Positions 46,687-57,150 of a DNA stretch of 64,000 nt are shown here, in pieces (the first letter of the stretch is position 1; each line of letters begins with the position of its first letter). A model generated the notes under the pieces. It saw only the letters and a list, made by a program, of their open reading frames with translations, searched no databases and was not told the origin of the DNA. Made by a program: the position numbers and the translations under genes. This stretch comes from Chloroflexota bacterium (GTDB lineage Bacteria > Chloroflexota > UBA6077 > FW602-bin22). The stretch covers positions 1 through 64,000 of the forward strand of contig VGOZ01000003.1 of NCBI GenBank assembly GCA_016875715.1, read 5' to 3'.

Positions 46687-48585
46687 CTAGGCGAGCGACC
46701 AGTCCTCCATGTTCCACGGATCCGAGTCGAAGGGCACGAGCTTCGGCCCCTTGATCCGCTTCGAGTAGGCGTCGACTCGCTTGCGATCGATCAGCGGGAT
46801 GCTGATGTACTGGTTGACGACGATGTCGTTCAACTTGTGCCAGAGCGCGACGCTCTTCTCGCCATCGAGTTCCTTCTGCGCCGCGTCGAAGGCCTTGTTG
46901 AACTCCTCATTGATCCAGCGGACGCGGTTCGTGCCGGCCCACTGGTTCGACTTCTGGGCCACATCTCGAGCAACATCGCCGGAGTACCACGACTTCATGT
47001 AGCCGGCCGGCCAAGGCGATCCGAAGGTCGACGTGAACATCATCGCGTCCCACTGGAAGTGGTTGATAGTATCCGGCTTCCCCGGGTCACTAGCGAAGAA
47101 CACGGTCGCATCGACGGCCTTCAGTTCGGTGTCGATGCCAATCTTCTGCCATCCGTCCTTAATCAGAGCCTGCTCCTTCTGGCGCAGGCTGTTGATGCTG
47201 GTGGCGAAGACGATCTTCATGCGGGTGCCGGAAGGCGTCGTCCGGATGCCATCGGCGCCCTTCTTGTAGCCAGCGTCGTCGAGGAGCTTGTTCGCCGCAG
47301 CAAGATCGAGAGTGTACTTTGTGCCCTTTGACGACAGCTTGGGCGGAGTCGTCAGCACGTTCAGAGCTACCACGCCCGTCTCGCCATACAGCTGCTTCGC
47401 CATCGTGTCGCGATCGATCGCAAGTGAAAGCGCCTGCCGCACTTTGATGTCGGTGAGGAACGGATGCTTCGACTTGAGAGACGACTTCTCGCCGTCGACT
47501 TCTTTGTGCGGATCGGTCATATTGAAGTGAACCGCCTCGACGCCAATGCCGGGAAGGGTGAGTAGCGTCCCTCGACCGGCCTTCATCAATTCCTCGAGGA
47601 CCTGCCACTCAACCTGCAGGTTCCAGGCGAAGTCGTACTCGCCGGTCTGGAAGACGGCCCGCGCCGCCGAGACGGCGTCGCCACCACCCTTCATCTCGAC
47701 CCGTCCAAACGCCGGCTTCGCCGGATCGCGATAGTTCGGGTTCGCAACATAAACGACTGAGTCGCCCGACTTGAAGTTATCGACCATGTAGGGGCCAGTG
47801 CCGAACGACTTGGCGTTGAAGGGGGCCTCACGGGCCTTGGCCCCCTGGTACGCCTCGAGGGCGTGCTTCGGAAGAACCTGGCCGCTCTCCCCCACGAACG
47901 GGACATACCACGCTGGGGAGGGGGCCTTAAACATCACGCGGGCGGTATTGGCATCGACCGCGACCACATCCTCGACTTCCAGGTATCCGCCGATGTTTGT
48001 CGCCGCGGTCTCCTTGTTGGTAATGAACTTGAACGTGAAGACAACATCGTCGGCCGTGAATGGCTTGCCGTCGGCCCACTTGACATCACGCTTGAGCTTG
48101 TAGGTGACGCTCTTGCCATCCTCCGACAGGCCGCCATTCTGCCGGCTCGGCACTTCTGCGGCGAGCACTGGTACCAGGTTGCCGGCCTCGTCGTAGTTCA
48201 GGAGCGGCTCGGTCACCAGACGCGCCGCGTGCACGTCCTTTGTCCCTACAGCAAGCGCCGGGTTCAAGATCGTCGGGCCCTGCCAGTAGAGGACCTTCAG
48301 CGTACCGGCCGAACCGCGACCAACGGCGGCCGCGGCGGGCTTGGTGGGAGCAGGCGCCGCGGCCGGCGCGCTCGTCGCGGTCGGCGCCGGAGCCGGCGCG
48401 CTCGTCGCGGTCGGCGCCGGAGCAACTGGCGCCGCCGGCGGGGCAGCCGGAGCGGCAGGCTTCGCCGGTACAGGTGTGGCGGTCGGGGCCGGAGCCGCGC
48501 AGGCCGCCAACAGCGCTCCCGCGCCGATGGCCAGACCGCCGGCGAGAAAACCGCGCCGTCCCAGTCTTCCGATAGTCACTATGTC
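46687..48585 (-). CDS. ABC transporter substrate-binding protein (family 5), lipoprotein
   Basis: RRGFLAGGLAIGAGALLAAC Tat/lipobox signal; family 5 SBP motifs. Confidence 0.9.
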   Translation of the reverse strand, partial: DIVTIGRLGRRGFLAGGLAIGAGALLAACAAPAPTATPVPAKPAAPAAPPAAPVAPAPTATSAPAPAPTATSAPAAAPAPTKPAAAAVGRGSAGTLKVLYWQGPTILNPALAVGTKDVHAARLVTEPLLNYDEAGNLVPVLAAEVPSRQNGGLSEDGKSVTYKLKRDVKWADGKPFTADDVVFTFKFITNKETAATNIGGYLEVEDVVAVDANTARVMFKAPSPAWYVPFVGESGQVLPKHALEAYQGAKAREAPFNAKSFGTGPYMVDNFKSGDSVVYVANPNYRDPAKPAFGRVEMKGGGDAVSAARAVFQTGEYDFAWNLQVEWQVLEELMKAGRGTLLTLPGIGVEAVHFNMTDPHKEVDGEKSSLKSKHPFLTDIKVRQALSLAIDRDTMAKQLYGETGVVALNVLTTPPKLSSKGTKYTLDLAAANKLLDDAGYKKGADGIRTTPSGTRMKIVFATSINSLRQKEQALIKDGWQKIGIDTELKAVDATVFFASDPGKPDTINHFQWDAMMFTSTFGSPWPAGYMKSWYSGDVARDVAQKSNQWAGTNRVRWINEEFNKAFDAAQKELDGEKSVALWHKLNDIVVNQYISIPLIDRKRVDAYSKRIKGPKLVPFDSDPWNMEDWSLA

Positions 48586-48632
48586 TTCCTCCATCGCGTC
48601 GCGAACCACTCCAAGCCCGCTGACCGGCACAC

Positions 48633-48660
48633 ATTATTGAGTTAGCAATAGCCGTGTCAA
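48633..48660 (-). promoter_or_regulatory. Sigma70-like promoter of the oligopeptide transporter operon
   Basis: Minus strand TTGACA-(16 nt)-AATAAT immediately upstream of the SBP gene. Confidence 0.6.
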
Positions 48661-48698
48661 CTTATTGGGCCAACCCGCCGTGTCCAGTCGCGCGGCGG

Positions 48699-49943
48699 TC
48701 ACGATGGGCGCTCCACCGCCTCTCTGCTGATGCGCGAGTCGATCTCGCGCGCGATCGTCACCGCGCGCTCTCGATCGCCCGGCCCACCCGGAGTGAGGAG
48801 GGTGACCGCGGCGATGACATCGCCGCGACGGAGCACCACCAGATGGCCACTCCACCCGACATCCCCGGCGACCATCCGGCCGATCACCCCGGCTTCCCCC
48901 ACGTCGACGCCCGCCACTGCAGTCAGAACCATCGCTGGATCGTCGCTCGCCCACCGCGCGACGGACTCTCGCGACCATGCTTCCAGTGCAGCGGCGGCGT
49001 TCGGATAGCGGGCAACCTGAACAATCAGGTGCCGCGTCGCGGCGACCTCGGGCCGGGTCAGGTCGCCGTGGGCGTAGGCTCGTCGCGCGAACACGACCCC
49101 ATTCTGCGTCGCCGAAGGCGACACGTCCTCCCAGATCGTCCGCGCCGCGACGGAGAGCGCATCCGGCCCGGGAAGCAGCCCGGACAGCGCCCGGATGGAC
49201 GGTGCAACGGAGGGCGCGGAGGTTGGGGGCTCCGGCATCCGCGCCGCGGGCGGGACCACTCCGAGCTCGGCGGCGATCGTTCCGGCCAGGCCTACGGTCA
49301 CCTGACCCGCCCGCGCCCACGGTGTGTCCACCTTCCAGAGTTGCAGGAACGCTCGTTGCGTGCGGAGGGCGATGTGACTCCCCTGATCGGTCGGAGGAGA
49401 GGCCGGCAGTCCGTACCGCGTCAGCGGATCCTCCACCGACTCGTAGTGCTCGCGGAGAGCTCCCTGCCGGCCGAGGAGGCCAAGGCGGACCGCGACGATA
49501 TCGGCCCAGGAGCGGCCCTCCTCATCGAATCTCCCCATCGATGGAACCTGCCATCGCGAGGCGAGAACCGGGTCGAAGCCGCCGGCGGCGAGCCGATCGA
49601 GCAGATTCGTCAGTCGCAGCACTGCATCTTCTTCCGACCACTGCAAGATCGCGCGCTGCGTCGCCTGCACGATGAATCCGTCCTGTACGAAGCGTCGCGA
49701 GATCGGATAGCCGAGAGCCTCAACCCCACCCAGTTCGAGGTATCCGCTCCAGATCCGCGCCTGGGCATCATCCACCACCGCATACCCCGCGACCTCCGGC
49801 GTACCGGTTTGCGAATACCAGCGCCCGCCCGGCACCTCACGCTCCACCTGAGCACCGGCTACCTCCAGCGAGAGCGCGAGGAGGAGGCCGAGGAATGGTC
49901 CGACGCGTCTGAGGCGCGGGGAGAGAGGAACGCTGCCAGTCAC
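48699..49943 (-). CDS. Secreted hypothetical protein with LGFP-like repeats
   Basis: N-terminal hydrophobic segment and WSGYLELGGVEALGYPISRRFVQDGFIVQATQRAILQW repeat-like region. Confidence 0.6.
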   Translation of the reverse strand: MTGSVPLSPRLRRVGPFLGLLLALSLEVAGAQVEREVPGGRWYSQTGTPEVAGYAVVDDAQARIWSGYLELGGVEALGYPISRRFVQDGFIVQATQRAILQWSEEDAVLRLTNLLDRLAAGGFDPVLASRWQVPSMGRFDEEGRSWADIVAVRLGLLGRQGALREHYESVEDPLTRYGLPASPPTDQGSHIALRTQRAFLQLWKVDTPWARAGQVTVGLAGTIAAELGVVPPAARMPEPPTSAPSVAPSIRALSGLLPGPDALSVAARTIWEDVSPSATQNGVVFARRAYAHGDLTRPEVAATRHLIVQVARYPNAAAALEAWSRESVARWASDDPAMVLTAVAGVDVGEAGVIGRMVAGDVGWSGHLVVLRRGDVIAAVTLLTPGGPGDRERAVTIAREIDSRISREAVERPS

Positions 49944-49970
49944 GGGGAGACCGAACGATAATCGCCGGCG

Positions 49971-51041
49971 ATGGCAGAGACCTTTCGGGCCCAGATCGTC
50001 GGCGCGACCGGGTATGGCGGCCTCGGTATGACCGAGCAACTCATCCGGCACCCGAGAATCGAGATCACATCGCTGCTGGCCAGTTCCGATGTGGGAAAGC
50101 CGATCAGCGACTTCTTCCCGCACCTGCGCGGCTTCTGCGACCGCGTCGTAGAGGACGCCGAGGAAGCGCGGATCGGCGAGAACGCCGACATCGTCATCTT
50201 TTCCACCCCGGACCGCATCGCGATGCAGAACGCTCCCGCCCTGCTGGATCGCGGCATCAAGGTCATTGACTACTCAGGTGACTTTCGGTTCCGCGATCCC
50301 GTCGTCTACGCGCGGTACGCGGAGCGGCAGCCGTCCGTCGCGGGCAAGCCCCACCTGTGCCCCCATTTGCTTGCCGAAACGGTCTACGGCGTGCCCGAAC
50401 TGTTCCGGGCCGACATCGCGGGAGCCCGTCTGGTGGGGAACCCCGGATGCTTCTCCATCGCGATGGAACTGGCACTCGCGCCCGCGCTGAAGGCCGGGAT
50501 CGCCGAGTCGCGCGGGATCGTCGTCGACGGCAAGACGGGCATCTCCGGCGCGGGGAAGAAACCCTCGGCGACGTTTCACTTCCCCGAGCGAGTGGAGAAC
50601 ATCACTCCGTATCGGATCGCCGCGCATCAGCACGGGACAGAGGCGGCGGAGCACCTGGGCCGGTACACGGGGCAGCCGATCGGGCTCACGTTCGTGCCGC
50701 ACCTCGTGCCGATCTCTCGCGGTATCGAGTGCACCTGCTACGTGCGCTTGACCCGATCGGTGACGGTGCAGGAGGCGCGGGATCTCTACTTGGCAACCTA
50801 CACCCGCGAGCCATTCGTCCGCGTGTTGCCATCCGGGTCGGCGCCCGGTCCGAAGGCGGTCCACGGCAGCAACCTCTGCGACATCTCCTTGTTCGTCGAT
50901 GCAGCAAACGAGATGCTGGTGATCGTCTCTTCGATCGATAACTTGATGAAGGGGCAGGCCGGCAACGCCCTCCAGAACATCAACCTGATGCTCGGACTTC
51001 CCGAGACGCTCGCGCTCGACCGCGTACCGCTTTACCCATGA
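49971..51041 (+). CDS. argC: N-acetyl-gamma-glutamyl-phosphate reductase
   Basis: QIVGATGYGGLGMTEQLIRHPRIE, GNPGCFSIAMELALAPAL catalytic Cys motif, MKGQAGNALQNINLMLGLPE. Confidence 0.93.
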   Translation: MAETFRAQIVGATGYGGLGMTEQLIRHPRIEITSLLASSDVGKPISDFFPHLRGFCDRVVEDAEEARIGENADIVIFSTPDRIAMQNAPALLDRGIKVIDYSGDFRFRDPVVYARYAERQPSVAGKPHLCPHLLAETVYGVPELFRADIAGARLVGNPGCFSIAMELALAPALKAGIAESRGIVVDGKTGISGAGKKPSATFHFPERVENITPYRIAAHQHGTEAAEHLGRYTGQPIGLTFVPHLVPISRGIECTCYVRLTRSVTVQEARDLYLATYTREPFVRVLPSGSAPGPKAVHGSNLCDISLFVDAANEMLVIVSSIDNLMKGQAGNALQNINLMLGLPETLALDRVPLYP

Positions 51042-51604
51042 GTCGCGCGCTCGTTCGTGCGGGCTCGATCCTGGCCGGGCCAGCGCTCGTCCTGGCAATC
51101 CTGCCGGGAATGGGCGCGCAGACGACCGACTGCGGTCCTCTCGACTGCGCGCTCGTTCAGACCGCGGGCAAGATCCTGGTGTGCGTCGCGTTCTTCCTGT
51201 TCACCGCGGCATTCCTGCTCCGCGGGATTGCCTTGCGATCATGGGCCACGGTCGGGATATCCGCGCTCGTGATGTTCCCCTCGCTCGTCTACCCGTTCCT
51301 CATCGTCCAGACCTATCAGGACCTGACCGGTGGGACCGGCGAAATGCATCAGATGATTCACGCGGCGCGAACGTATGCCGCGGCGTCCATGTCCCGTCCG
51401 GTGGAGGATCTGGAGGGTCTGGCAATCGACGGGAAGCCCGGGTGGGCCGCGGTGCGGATCAAGGATCGGGCGGAGGGTACCTGGATCGTGGTGCTGCGCA
51501 GTTCAAACCGTATCTGGTCGCCTCAGGCGATCGCTCCGCGTTTCGACCGCGATGCGCTCCGCGCGCTGGGCGCCCCGACCGACCTGATCCGCGACCAGGG
51601 CTGA
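51038..51604 (+). CDS. Hypothetical membrane protein
   Basis: ATGA overlap with argC; three hydrophobic segments. Confidence 0.6.
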   Translation: MSRALVRAGSILAGPALVLAILPGMGAQTTDCGPLDCALVQTAGKILVCVAFFLFTAAFLLRGIALRSWATVGISALVMFPSLVYPFLIVQTYQDLTGGTGEMHQMIHAARTYAAASMSRPVEDLEGLAIDGKPGWAAVRIKDRAEGTWIVVLRSSNRIWSPQAIAPRFDRDALRALGAPTDLIRDQG

Positions 51605-51605
51605 G

Positions 51606-52982
51606 TCAGTCGCGCGCCACGTCCACGTACGTGGCGGCGCCCACACGACGCTCGCGAAGGACTCCCCAGCCGCCGTGACTGACGATCCGCTCCGACTCGG
51701 GTGGGGTCGCGCCACCGAACGCCTCGAGCAGCGGACGACCTGTCATGGACGTCGGCCGCTCGCACCCGAGGAGATGGAGGATTGTGGGCGCGACATCGGC
51801 CGGACTGGCCGGGAGCGATGAGTCGGCCGGCGGGAACACGCCTGCCCCGATCGCGAACATCACGTTGCCCATTTCCCAGGGGGAGAGCGCACCGTGATCG
51901 GACTGCAGCCGGTCGGCGCTCGACGCATCGCCGGTGGACCAGCCGGGGACACCGTAGAGGTTCGACTCGTCGCCCCAGGAAGGTGACCAGAAGAGATCCG
52001 GGACCCACCGGCCGGCGTTGCCTCCCCAGAGCGACGAGGCTGAGGCCACCGAGGCCGGAAAGTCGGTCGCGGGCAGGTCATCACGGGCGAAGATCGGACC
52101 GCACCAGGTCTGTTCCGCGAGCCACGTCACGATCCGGGGGAGCCGGGCCCGTGCCGCGCCGCGGATGTGGATGCCGCGTCCGGCGGCAGTGACCTCGATC
52201 TGAGCCCGGTTCGCCAGGCCGGCGCGCTCGAGTTCGACGCGCACGGAGGCGCCCGGGCGCACCGTCGCGTGACCGTGGTCGGAAAGGAACAGCAACGTGG
52301 TGTGGCTCAAGTCGAGGCGATCGAGCAAGCGCGCGAGGCGGTCATCGTTCCGACGCAGCGCCGCGCGCACTTCCGGTGAGCCGAGGCCGTGCGTGTGGAG
52401 CGATCCATCCGGCTCGGATGACCAGAGGATGAAGACATCCGGATCCAGTCGAGGCAAAGCCACATCGAGCAGCGCGGTCTGCAGGAAGCGGTCGACGGAA
52501 TCTCGATCCGCATCGGCCGCAGGCATCGTTCCCAGGACGGCGTCGAGATCGACGGGGACGCGGAACGCGCGATTGATCGTCCAACCCGCGCCGTGGGGAT
52601 TCTGGAGCAGCGTCTGGCCGGGAGAACCGGACCCCAGCACCGCCAGACGCTTGCCGCCCGAAGCCATAACCTCGCCGAGTGTCGGCGGGAGGACCACGCG
52701 GCCGTACTTCTGTCCGATAGCGAGCAACTGCGACGGATCGCCGGTGTTCAGGTGGCCGACCACGTCCGGGGCGAACATGTGATTGGCGGTGATACCGTGC
52801 GCGCCGGGCTGGGCGCCTGTCCCGATGGTGGCGTTGTTAGGCCGCGTCTCGCTCGGATACACAGAACGTGCGCGCGGAAAACGGAACGCGCGGGCCCGTA
52901 ACGCGGATAGGGTTGGGGTCGTCCGCGCGTCGATCAGGTCGGGGCGCAGTCCATCCCACCCCACCACCGCGACGCGGGGCAT
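51606..52982 (-). CDS. Alkaline phosphatase/phosphodiesterase superfamily protein
   Basis: VAVVGWDGLRPDLIDARTTPTLSALRAR...YPSETRPNNATIGTG...LFLSDHGHATV motifs. Confidence 0.85.
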   Translation of the reverse strand: MPRVAVVGWDGLRPDLIDARTTPTLSALRARAFRFPRARSVYPSETRPNNATIGTGAQPGAHGITANHMFAPDVVGHLNTGDPSQLLAIGQKYGRVVLPPTLGEVMASGGKRLAVLGSGSPGQTLLQNPHGAGWTINRAFRVPVDLDAVLGTMPAADADRDSVDRFLQTALLDVALPRLDPDVFILWSSEPDGSLHTHGLGSPEVRAALRRNDDRLARLLDRLDLSHTTLLFLSDHGHATVRPGASVRVELERAGLANRAQIEVTAAGRGIHIRGAARARLPRIVTWLAEQTWCGPIFARDDLPATDFPASVASASSLWGGNAGRWVPDLFWSPSWGDESNLYGVPGWSTGDASSADRLQSDHGALSPWEMGNVMFAIGAGVFPPADSSLPASPADVAPTILHLLGCERPTSMTGRPLLEAFGGATPPESERIVSHGGWGVLRERRVGAATYVDVARD

Positions 52983-54010
52983 CACGCGGCGCGCTGCCCG
53001 AGATGAAGCCGGTTTCGGGCGTAGGCGACACTGGACTCGAAATCCGCGCGCTGCTGGATTCGCAAGCGCTCCAGCGTGTCGGGCGGCGTGATGGCGCCGC
53101 GCACGGCGAGGATCTGGCGGCGCGGCCCTAGGCCGCGCCGCATCCCGTCTCGGGCCAGGCAGGCGAATCGTGCGGCATCTGCCGCCGCAACGTGTGGGTA
53201 GAGCGCGGCGTGCGCGGCGGTGAGGTAGGGGACGCGCGCCGGGCCTGATCCGGTGATGATCTCCAGATCGAAGGGGCACTCCGGCGCCTGCGCGACGAGC
53301 AGATCGCGGATACCCACGAGATCGGCATTACCCTCGCCGAGCGGGACCCACTGGGCCATCGCACCGTCCGCCGCCTCCCACACGGCGGTGTCGCGCACGT
53401 GAGTCGACAGCGCGTACGAGGCGAGGACCTCGGCAGCAAGGAGCGGGTCCTCGCCGGCATAGGCAGGATTGCCCGTATCCAGGCAGGCGCCGACCACATC
53501 GAATCCCCGCCGCTCGATGATCGCGCGCAGTTCGCGGGCGAGGAGATCGACCCCGCCGTGATTCTCGAGCGCGAGTCGCACCCCGTGTGCCCGCACGACC
53601 GGAGCGACTGCGGCGATCACCCGCTCGCACTCCTCGATGTGCGCTCCGAGAGGCACGGCTCCCGCGCGATCACGCCGATCGCCGAGAAAGCAGCGCACGA
53701 TGGGTGACCCTACCTCGGCCGCGGCCTGGATCAAGGCGGTCACCTGCTCTTCGGCGGTGCCGTACGTTGGGTCGAACGAGGCAGCATGCCGATCGATGCT
53801 ACCGAGCCCGACCTCCAGCGCCACGCCCCGGGCGCGAGCTTCGTCGCGCACCTCACGCAGGTAGGACCGATCGTGCGAGGCAAGGTTCGCACGCTCCGAG
53901 AAGTGCACTGCGTCGAGGCCCATTTCACTGGCATAGCGGATAAACGCGAAGGCATCCCATCCCTGCAGGCGGAGCGAATAACTATCAAGGCCGAGCGCCC
54001 AACGGGTCAC
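52982..54010 (-). CDS. Sugar phosphate isomerase/epimerase (xylose isomerase-like TIM barrel)
   Basis: LALENHGGVDLLARELRAII and VGACLDTGNPAY motifs. Confidence 0.85.
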   Translation of the reverse strand: MTRWALGLDSYSLRLQGWDAFAFIRYASEMGLDAVHFSERANLASHDRSYLREVRDEARARGVALEVGLGSIDRHAASFDPTYGTAEEQVTALIQAAAEVGSPIVRCFLGDRRDRAGAVPLGAHIEECERVIAAVAPVVRAHGVRLALENHGGVDLLARELRAIIERRGFDVVGACLDTGNPAYAGEDPLLAAEVLASYALSTHVRDTAVWEAADGAMAQWVPLGEGNADLVGIRDLLVAQAPECPFDLEIITGSGPARVPYLTAAHAALYPHVAAADAARFACLARDGMRRGLGPRRQILAVRGAITPPDTLERLRIQQRADFESSVAYARNRLHLGQRAA

Positions 54011-54033
54011 CGGGCGCGAGTATATTCCGCGTT

Positions 54034-55119
54034 ATGAAGATCACTGACGTCCGCTCCGTCTACCGCGATCGAGGTCTTGGTGCGCGCCCGAACACCGATG
54101 GCGGCTACGCGAATCAGCGCCGCATATTCGGGTACGTCGAGGTATTCACTGACGAGGGCCTGACTGGTTTCTGTCCCGGAGCTGCGCATCCGGCGGTTGT
54201 CGAGACCGACCTCAAGCCGGCGATCATGGGGATGGACCCGCGCGATGTTGAAGCGGTCTGGGCACAACTCTGGCAGGGTTGGCGTCACCCCAAGACGGAC
54301 GACGTGATGGCGCTGAGCCGGGTCGACATCGCGATCTGGGATCTGCTCGGCAAGGCCCTCGGCCAGCCGGTTTGGCGCCTTCTCGGCGGCGCGCGGCGGC
54401 GCGTGCGGGCGTATGGCGCGGGCGGAATGTATCAGCCGGGCAAAGGCATCGACGAACTGGTGAACGAGATGATGGACTTCGCCGACCATGGCTTCGACAT
54501 CGTGAAGATGAAGGTGGGCCGGCTCGGTTTCGACGATGACCTCGCGCGAGTGCGGGCCGTGCGGGCGGCGCTTCCCGCGAGAGTCGGCTTGATGATCGAC
54601 GCGAACCACGCCTGGACGCCGTACGAAGCGATTCGCTTCACACGGGCGGTGGGCGAGGCGAACCTTTACTGGCTGGAAGAGCCGGTGGACCCGTGGGATC
54701 ACCGCGGCTGCGCCGAGGTCGCCCGCGCGCTCGACCTACCCATCGCAACCGGCGAGAACGTCGGCGCCCTGCACGCCTTCCGCGACATGATCGATTGCCG
54801 CGCCTGCGACATCGTGCAGGCCGACGCGCTGATCTGCGGCGGCCTCACGGAATGGCGGAAGATCGCCCACTACGCGGCGGCGCACGGGCTGCCAATGGCC
54901 CCGCACGGCAACGGGCACGTGGGGGCGCACTGCGTGGCCGGCGTCGCCAACGGCATGATCGTCGAGGTCGGGATGTATTTCGGCCGAGTCAGCAGCACGC
55001 CCGTCACCATCGCCCCGCTCGTCGTGGAAAACTCGGAGATCGTGATGACCGACGAACCCGGTATCGGGTGGAAGATCGATCGCGACGCGCTGAGGTGGTA
55101 CGAGACACACGACGACTGA
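54034..55119 (+). CDS. Mandelate racemase/muconate lactonizing-like enolase superfamily enzyme
   Basis: DIAIWDLLGKALGQPVWRLLGG, MIDANHAW, WLEEPVDPWD, ATGENV motifs. Confidence 0.92.
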   Translation: MKITDVRSVYRDRGLGARPNTDGGYANQRRIFGYVEVFTDEGLTGFCPGAAHPAVVETDLKPAIMGMDPRDVEAVWAQLWQGWRHPKTDDVMALSRVDIAIWDLLGKALGQPVWRLLGGARRRVRAYGAGGMYQPGKGIDELVNEMMDFADHGFDIVKMKVGRLGFDDDLARVRAVRAALPARVGLMIDANHAWTPYEAIRFTRAVGEANLYWLEEPVDPWDHRGCAEVARALDLPIATGENVGALHAFRDMIDCRACDIVQADALICGGLTEWRKIAHYAAAHGLPMAPHGNGHVGAHCVAGVANGMIVEVGMYFGRVSSTPVTIAPLVVENSEIVMTDEPGIGWKIDRDALRWYETHDD

Positions 55120-55188
55120 TTTTCCCGGATCCGCAGGCGCGTGTTCGGGCTACCCGGATGCGCCTCTCGACAATACGTACCGACCGCG

Positions 55189-55590
55189 TCACGGCGCGGG
55201 CGGCGAATCCTTAAGGAGCCGCCGCAGGTCGGCCTCGAACTCGTCGATCGTCGAACGCAGGCGAGCCATGTGGGCGCTCACCGTCACGCGCTCGGCCTGG
55301 CCCGCGTCATACATGTCCCACGCGACCGCGTGGGCGGTGCGGAGCGTGGTGATCACCTGTCGCAGGTCGCGCTCCTCACCGGCGAGTGCGGCGAACAGTC
55401 GCTGGGCGATCTCCTGCGCTTTCAGCGCCACGGTCAACCGGGCCGGACGTTCCGGATGGCCGGGCTCGATCGCACGCCCGAGCAGCGCCGTGAGAGCGAG
55501 CAGTTCCTCCCAGTCCGCGCGGTCGATCTCGCCCCAGTCTCCCGCCCGCATCGTATAGGAGGCGGCGCCAGATGCGCCCTGTTCGGACAC
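55189..55590 (-). CDS. Hypothetical protein
   Basis: 134-aa ORF from GTG; helical, no recognised domain. Confidence 0.5.
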   Translation of the reverse strand: MSEQGASGAASYTMRAGDWGEIDRADWEELLALTALLGRAIEPGHPERPARLTVALKAQEIAQRLFAALAGEERDLRQVITTLRTAHAVAWDMYDAGQAERVTVSAHMARLRSTIDEFEADLRRLLKDSPPAP

Positions 55591-55668
55591 TGATACATCG
55601 TACCGGCTCCTCGTGCGACGTGCGCGCGTGCCGTATGATCGCGTGCGCGACGCGACGGGGAGAGTGAG

Positions 55669-57150
55669 ATGGCCACGCCAGGGATCGGACTGATCGGCCT
55701 CGCCGTGATGGGCGAGAACCTCGCGCTCAATATCGCCAATCACGGTTTCCCGATCGCGGTCTACAACCGCACCCGCGCCGTCACCGAGCAGTACGTCGCG
55801 CACCGAACCGCCGGGAAGCCCGTGACCCCGGCGTACACGCTCGAGGAGTTCGTGAGAACGATCGCCCGGCCGCGTTCGATCGCGATCATGGTTCAGGCCG
55901 GCAAGCCGGTCGATTCGGTTCTGGATCAACTCCTGCCCCTGCTCGGCCCGGACGACCTGGTGATGGACTGCGGCAACTCCTATTTCGAAGACACCGCGCG
56001 CCGCTCGGCCGCGATCGCGCCGACGGGTATCCATTACTTCGGCGTTGGCGTCTCGGGCGGTGAGGAGGGCGCGCTCAACGGTCCGTCGATCATGCCGGGT
56101 GGTCCCGAGGCCGCGTACCCACGCATCGCCGGCGTGCTTGGCGCCATCGCCGCGAAGGTGCCCGACGGGCCCTGCGTGGCGTACATGGGGACCGGCGCGG
56201 CCGGTCACTATGTCAAGATGATCCACAACGGCATCGAGTACGGCGACATGCAGCTGATCGTGGAGGCGTACGACATCCTCAGCCACGCGTGCGGATTCTC
56301 CGCGATCGAGATCGGCGCCATCTTCGCGGAATGGAACCGCGGCGAACTCGACTCCTACCTCGTCGAGATCTCGGCCGCGGTCCTGCAGTCCGTCGATCGC
56401 GACACGGGCCGCCCGATTGTGGATGTGATCCTCGATCGCGCCGGGCAGAAAGGGACCGGACGATGGACAGGTCAAGATGGACTGGAACTGGGTGTGCCGA
56501 TTCCCACGATCGAGGCCGCGCTGTGGGGGAGGAACATCTCAGCGCTCAAAGCGGAACGTCTGGCCGCGGCGAAGGTCCTGAAGGGGCCGCGCCAGTCGCG
56601 TTTGCGCGGCGCCTCGGCCGAACGTCTCGTCGCCGCCGTGCGCCAGGCGCTCTACGCCTCCAAGATCGCCTCCTACGCGCAGGGGATGTCGCTCCTCGCG
56701 ACCGCGTCGGCCGAGCGCGGCTACAGCCTGAACCTCCCGGAGATCGCGCGCATCTGGAAAGGCGGCTGCATCATCCGGGCCCGCCTGCTTAACGAGATCC
56801 AGGCGGCCTTTACGCGCGATCCCAGGTTGCCGAACCTGCTCCTCGACGCCGATTTCCGGGCCGCGATCAACGAGCGGCAGGCGGGTTGGCGCCATACGGT
56901 GCGCACCGCGATCGGATTGGGCATCCCGTGCCCGGCATTCGGGTCGTCCCTGGCCTATTTCGATAGCTACCGCGCGGCGCGCCTCCCGGCGAATCTCATC
57001 CAGGGGCAGCGCGACTATTTCGGCGCCCACACCTACGAGCGCGTGGACCGCAACGGCGCGTTTCACACGGAGTGGCTCGTACCCGAGGCGAGTGCGAACG
57101 GGGCACGGATCGTGACGAGTCAACCTGCGGGCCGGGGCGGAGGGCATTGA
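55669..57150 (+). CDS. gnd: 6-phosphogluconate dehydrogenase (decarboxylating)
   Basis: GLIGLAVMGENLALNIANHGF, GVGVSGGEEGALNGPSIMPGG, KMIHNGIEYGDMQLI motifs. Confidence 0.95.
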   Translation: MATPGIGLIGLAVMGENLALNIANHGFPIAVYNRTRAVTEQYVAHRTAGKPVTPAYTLEEFVRTIARPRSIAIMVQAGKPVDSVLDQLLPLLGPDDLVMDCGNSYFEDTARRSAAIAPTGIHYFGVGVSGGEEGALNGPSIMPGGPEAAYPRIAGVLGAIAAKVPDGPCVAYMGTGAAGHYVKMIHNGIEYGDMQLIVEAYDILSHACGFSAIEIGAIFAEWNRGELDSYLVEISAAVLQSVDRDTGRPIVDVILDRAGQKGTGRWTGQDGLELGVPIPTIEAALWGRNISALKAERLAAAKVLKGPRQSRLRGASAERLVAAVRQALYASKIASYAQGMSLLATASAERGYSLNLPEIARIWKGGCIIRARLLNEIQAAFTRDPRLPNLLLDADFRAAINERQAGWRHTVRTAIGLGIPCPAFGSSLAYFDSYRAARLPANLIQGQRDYFGAHTYERVDRNGAFHTEWLVPEASANGARIVTSQPAGRGGGH

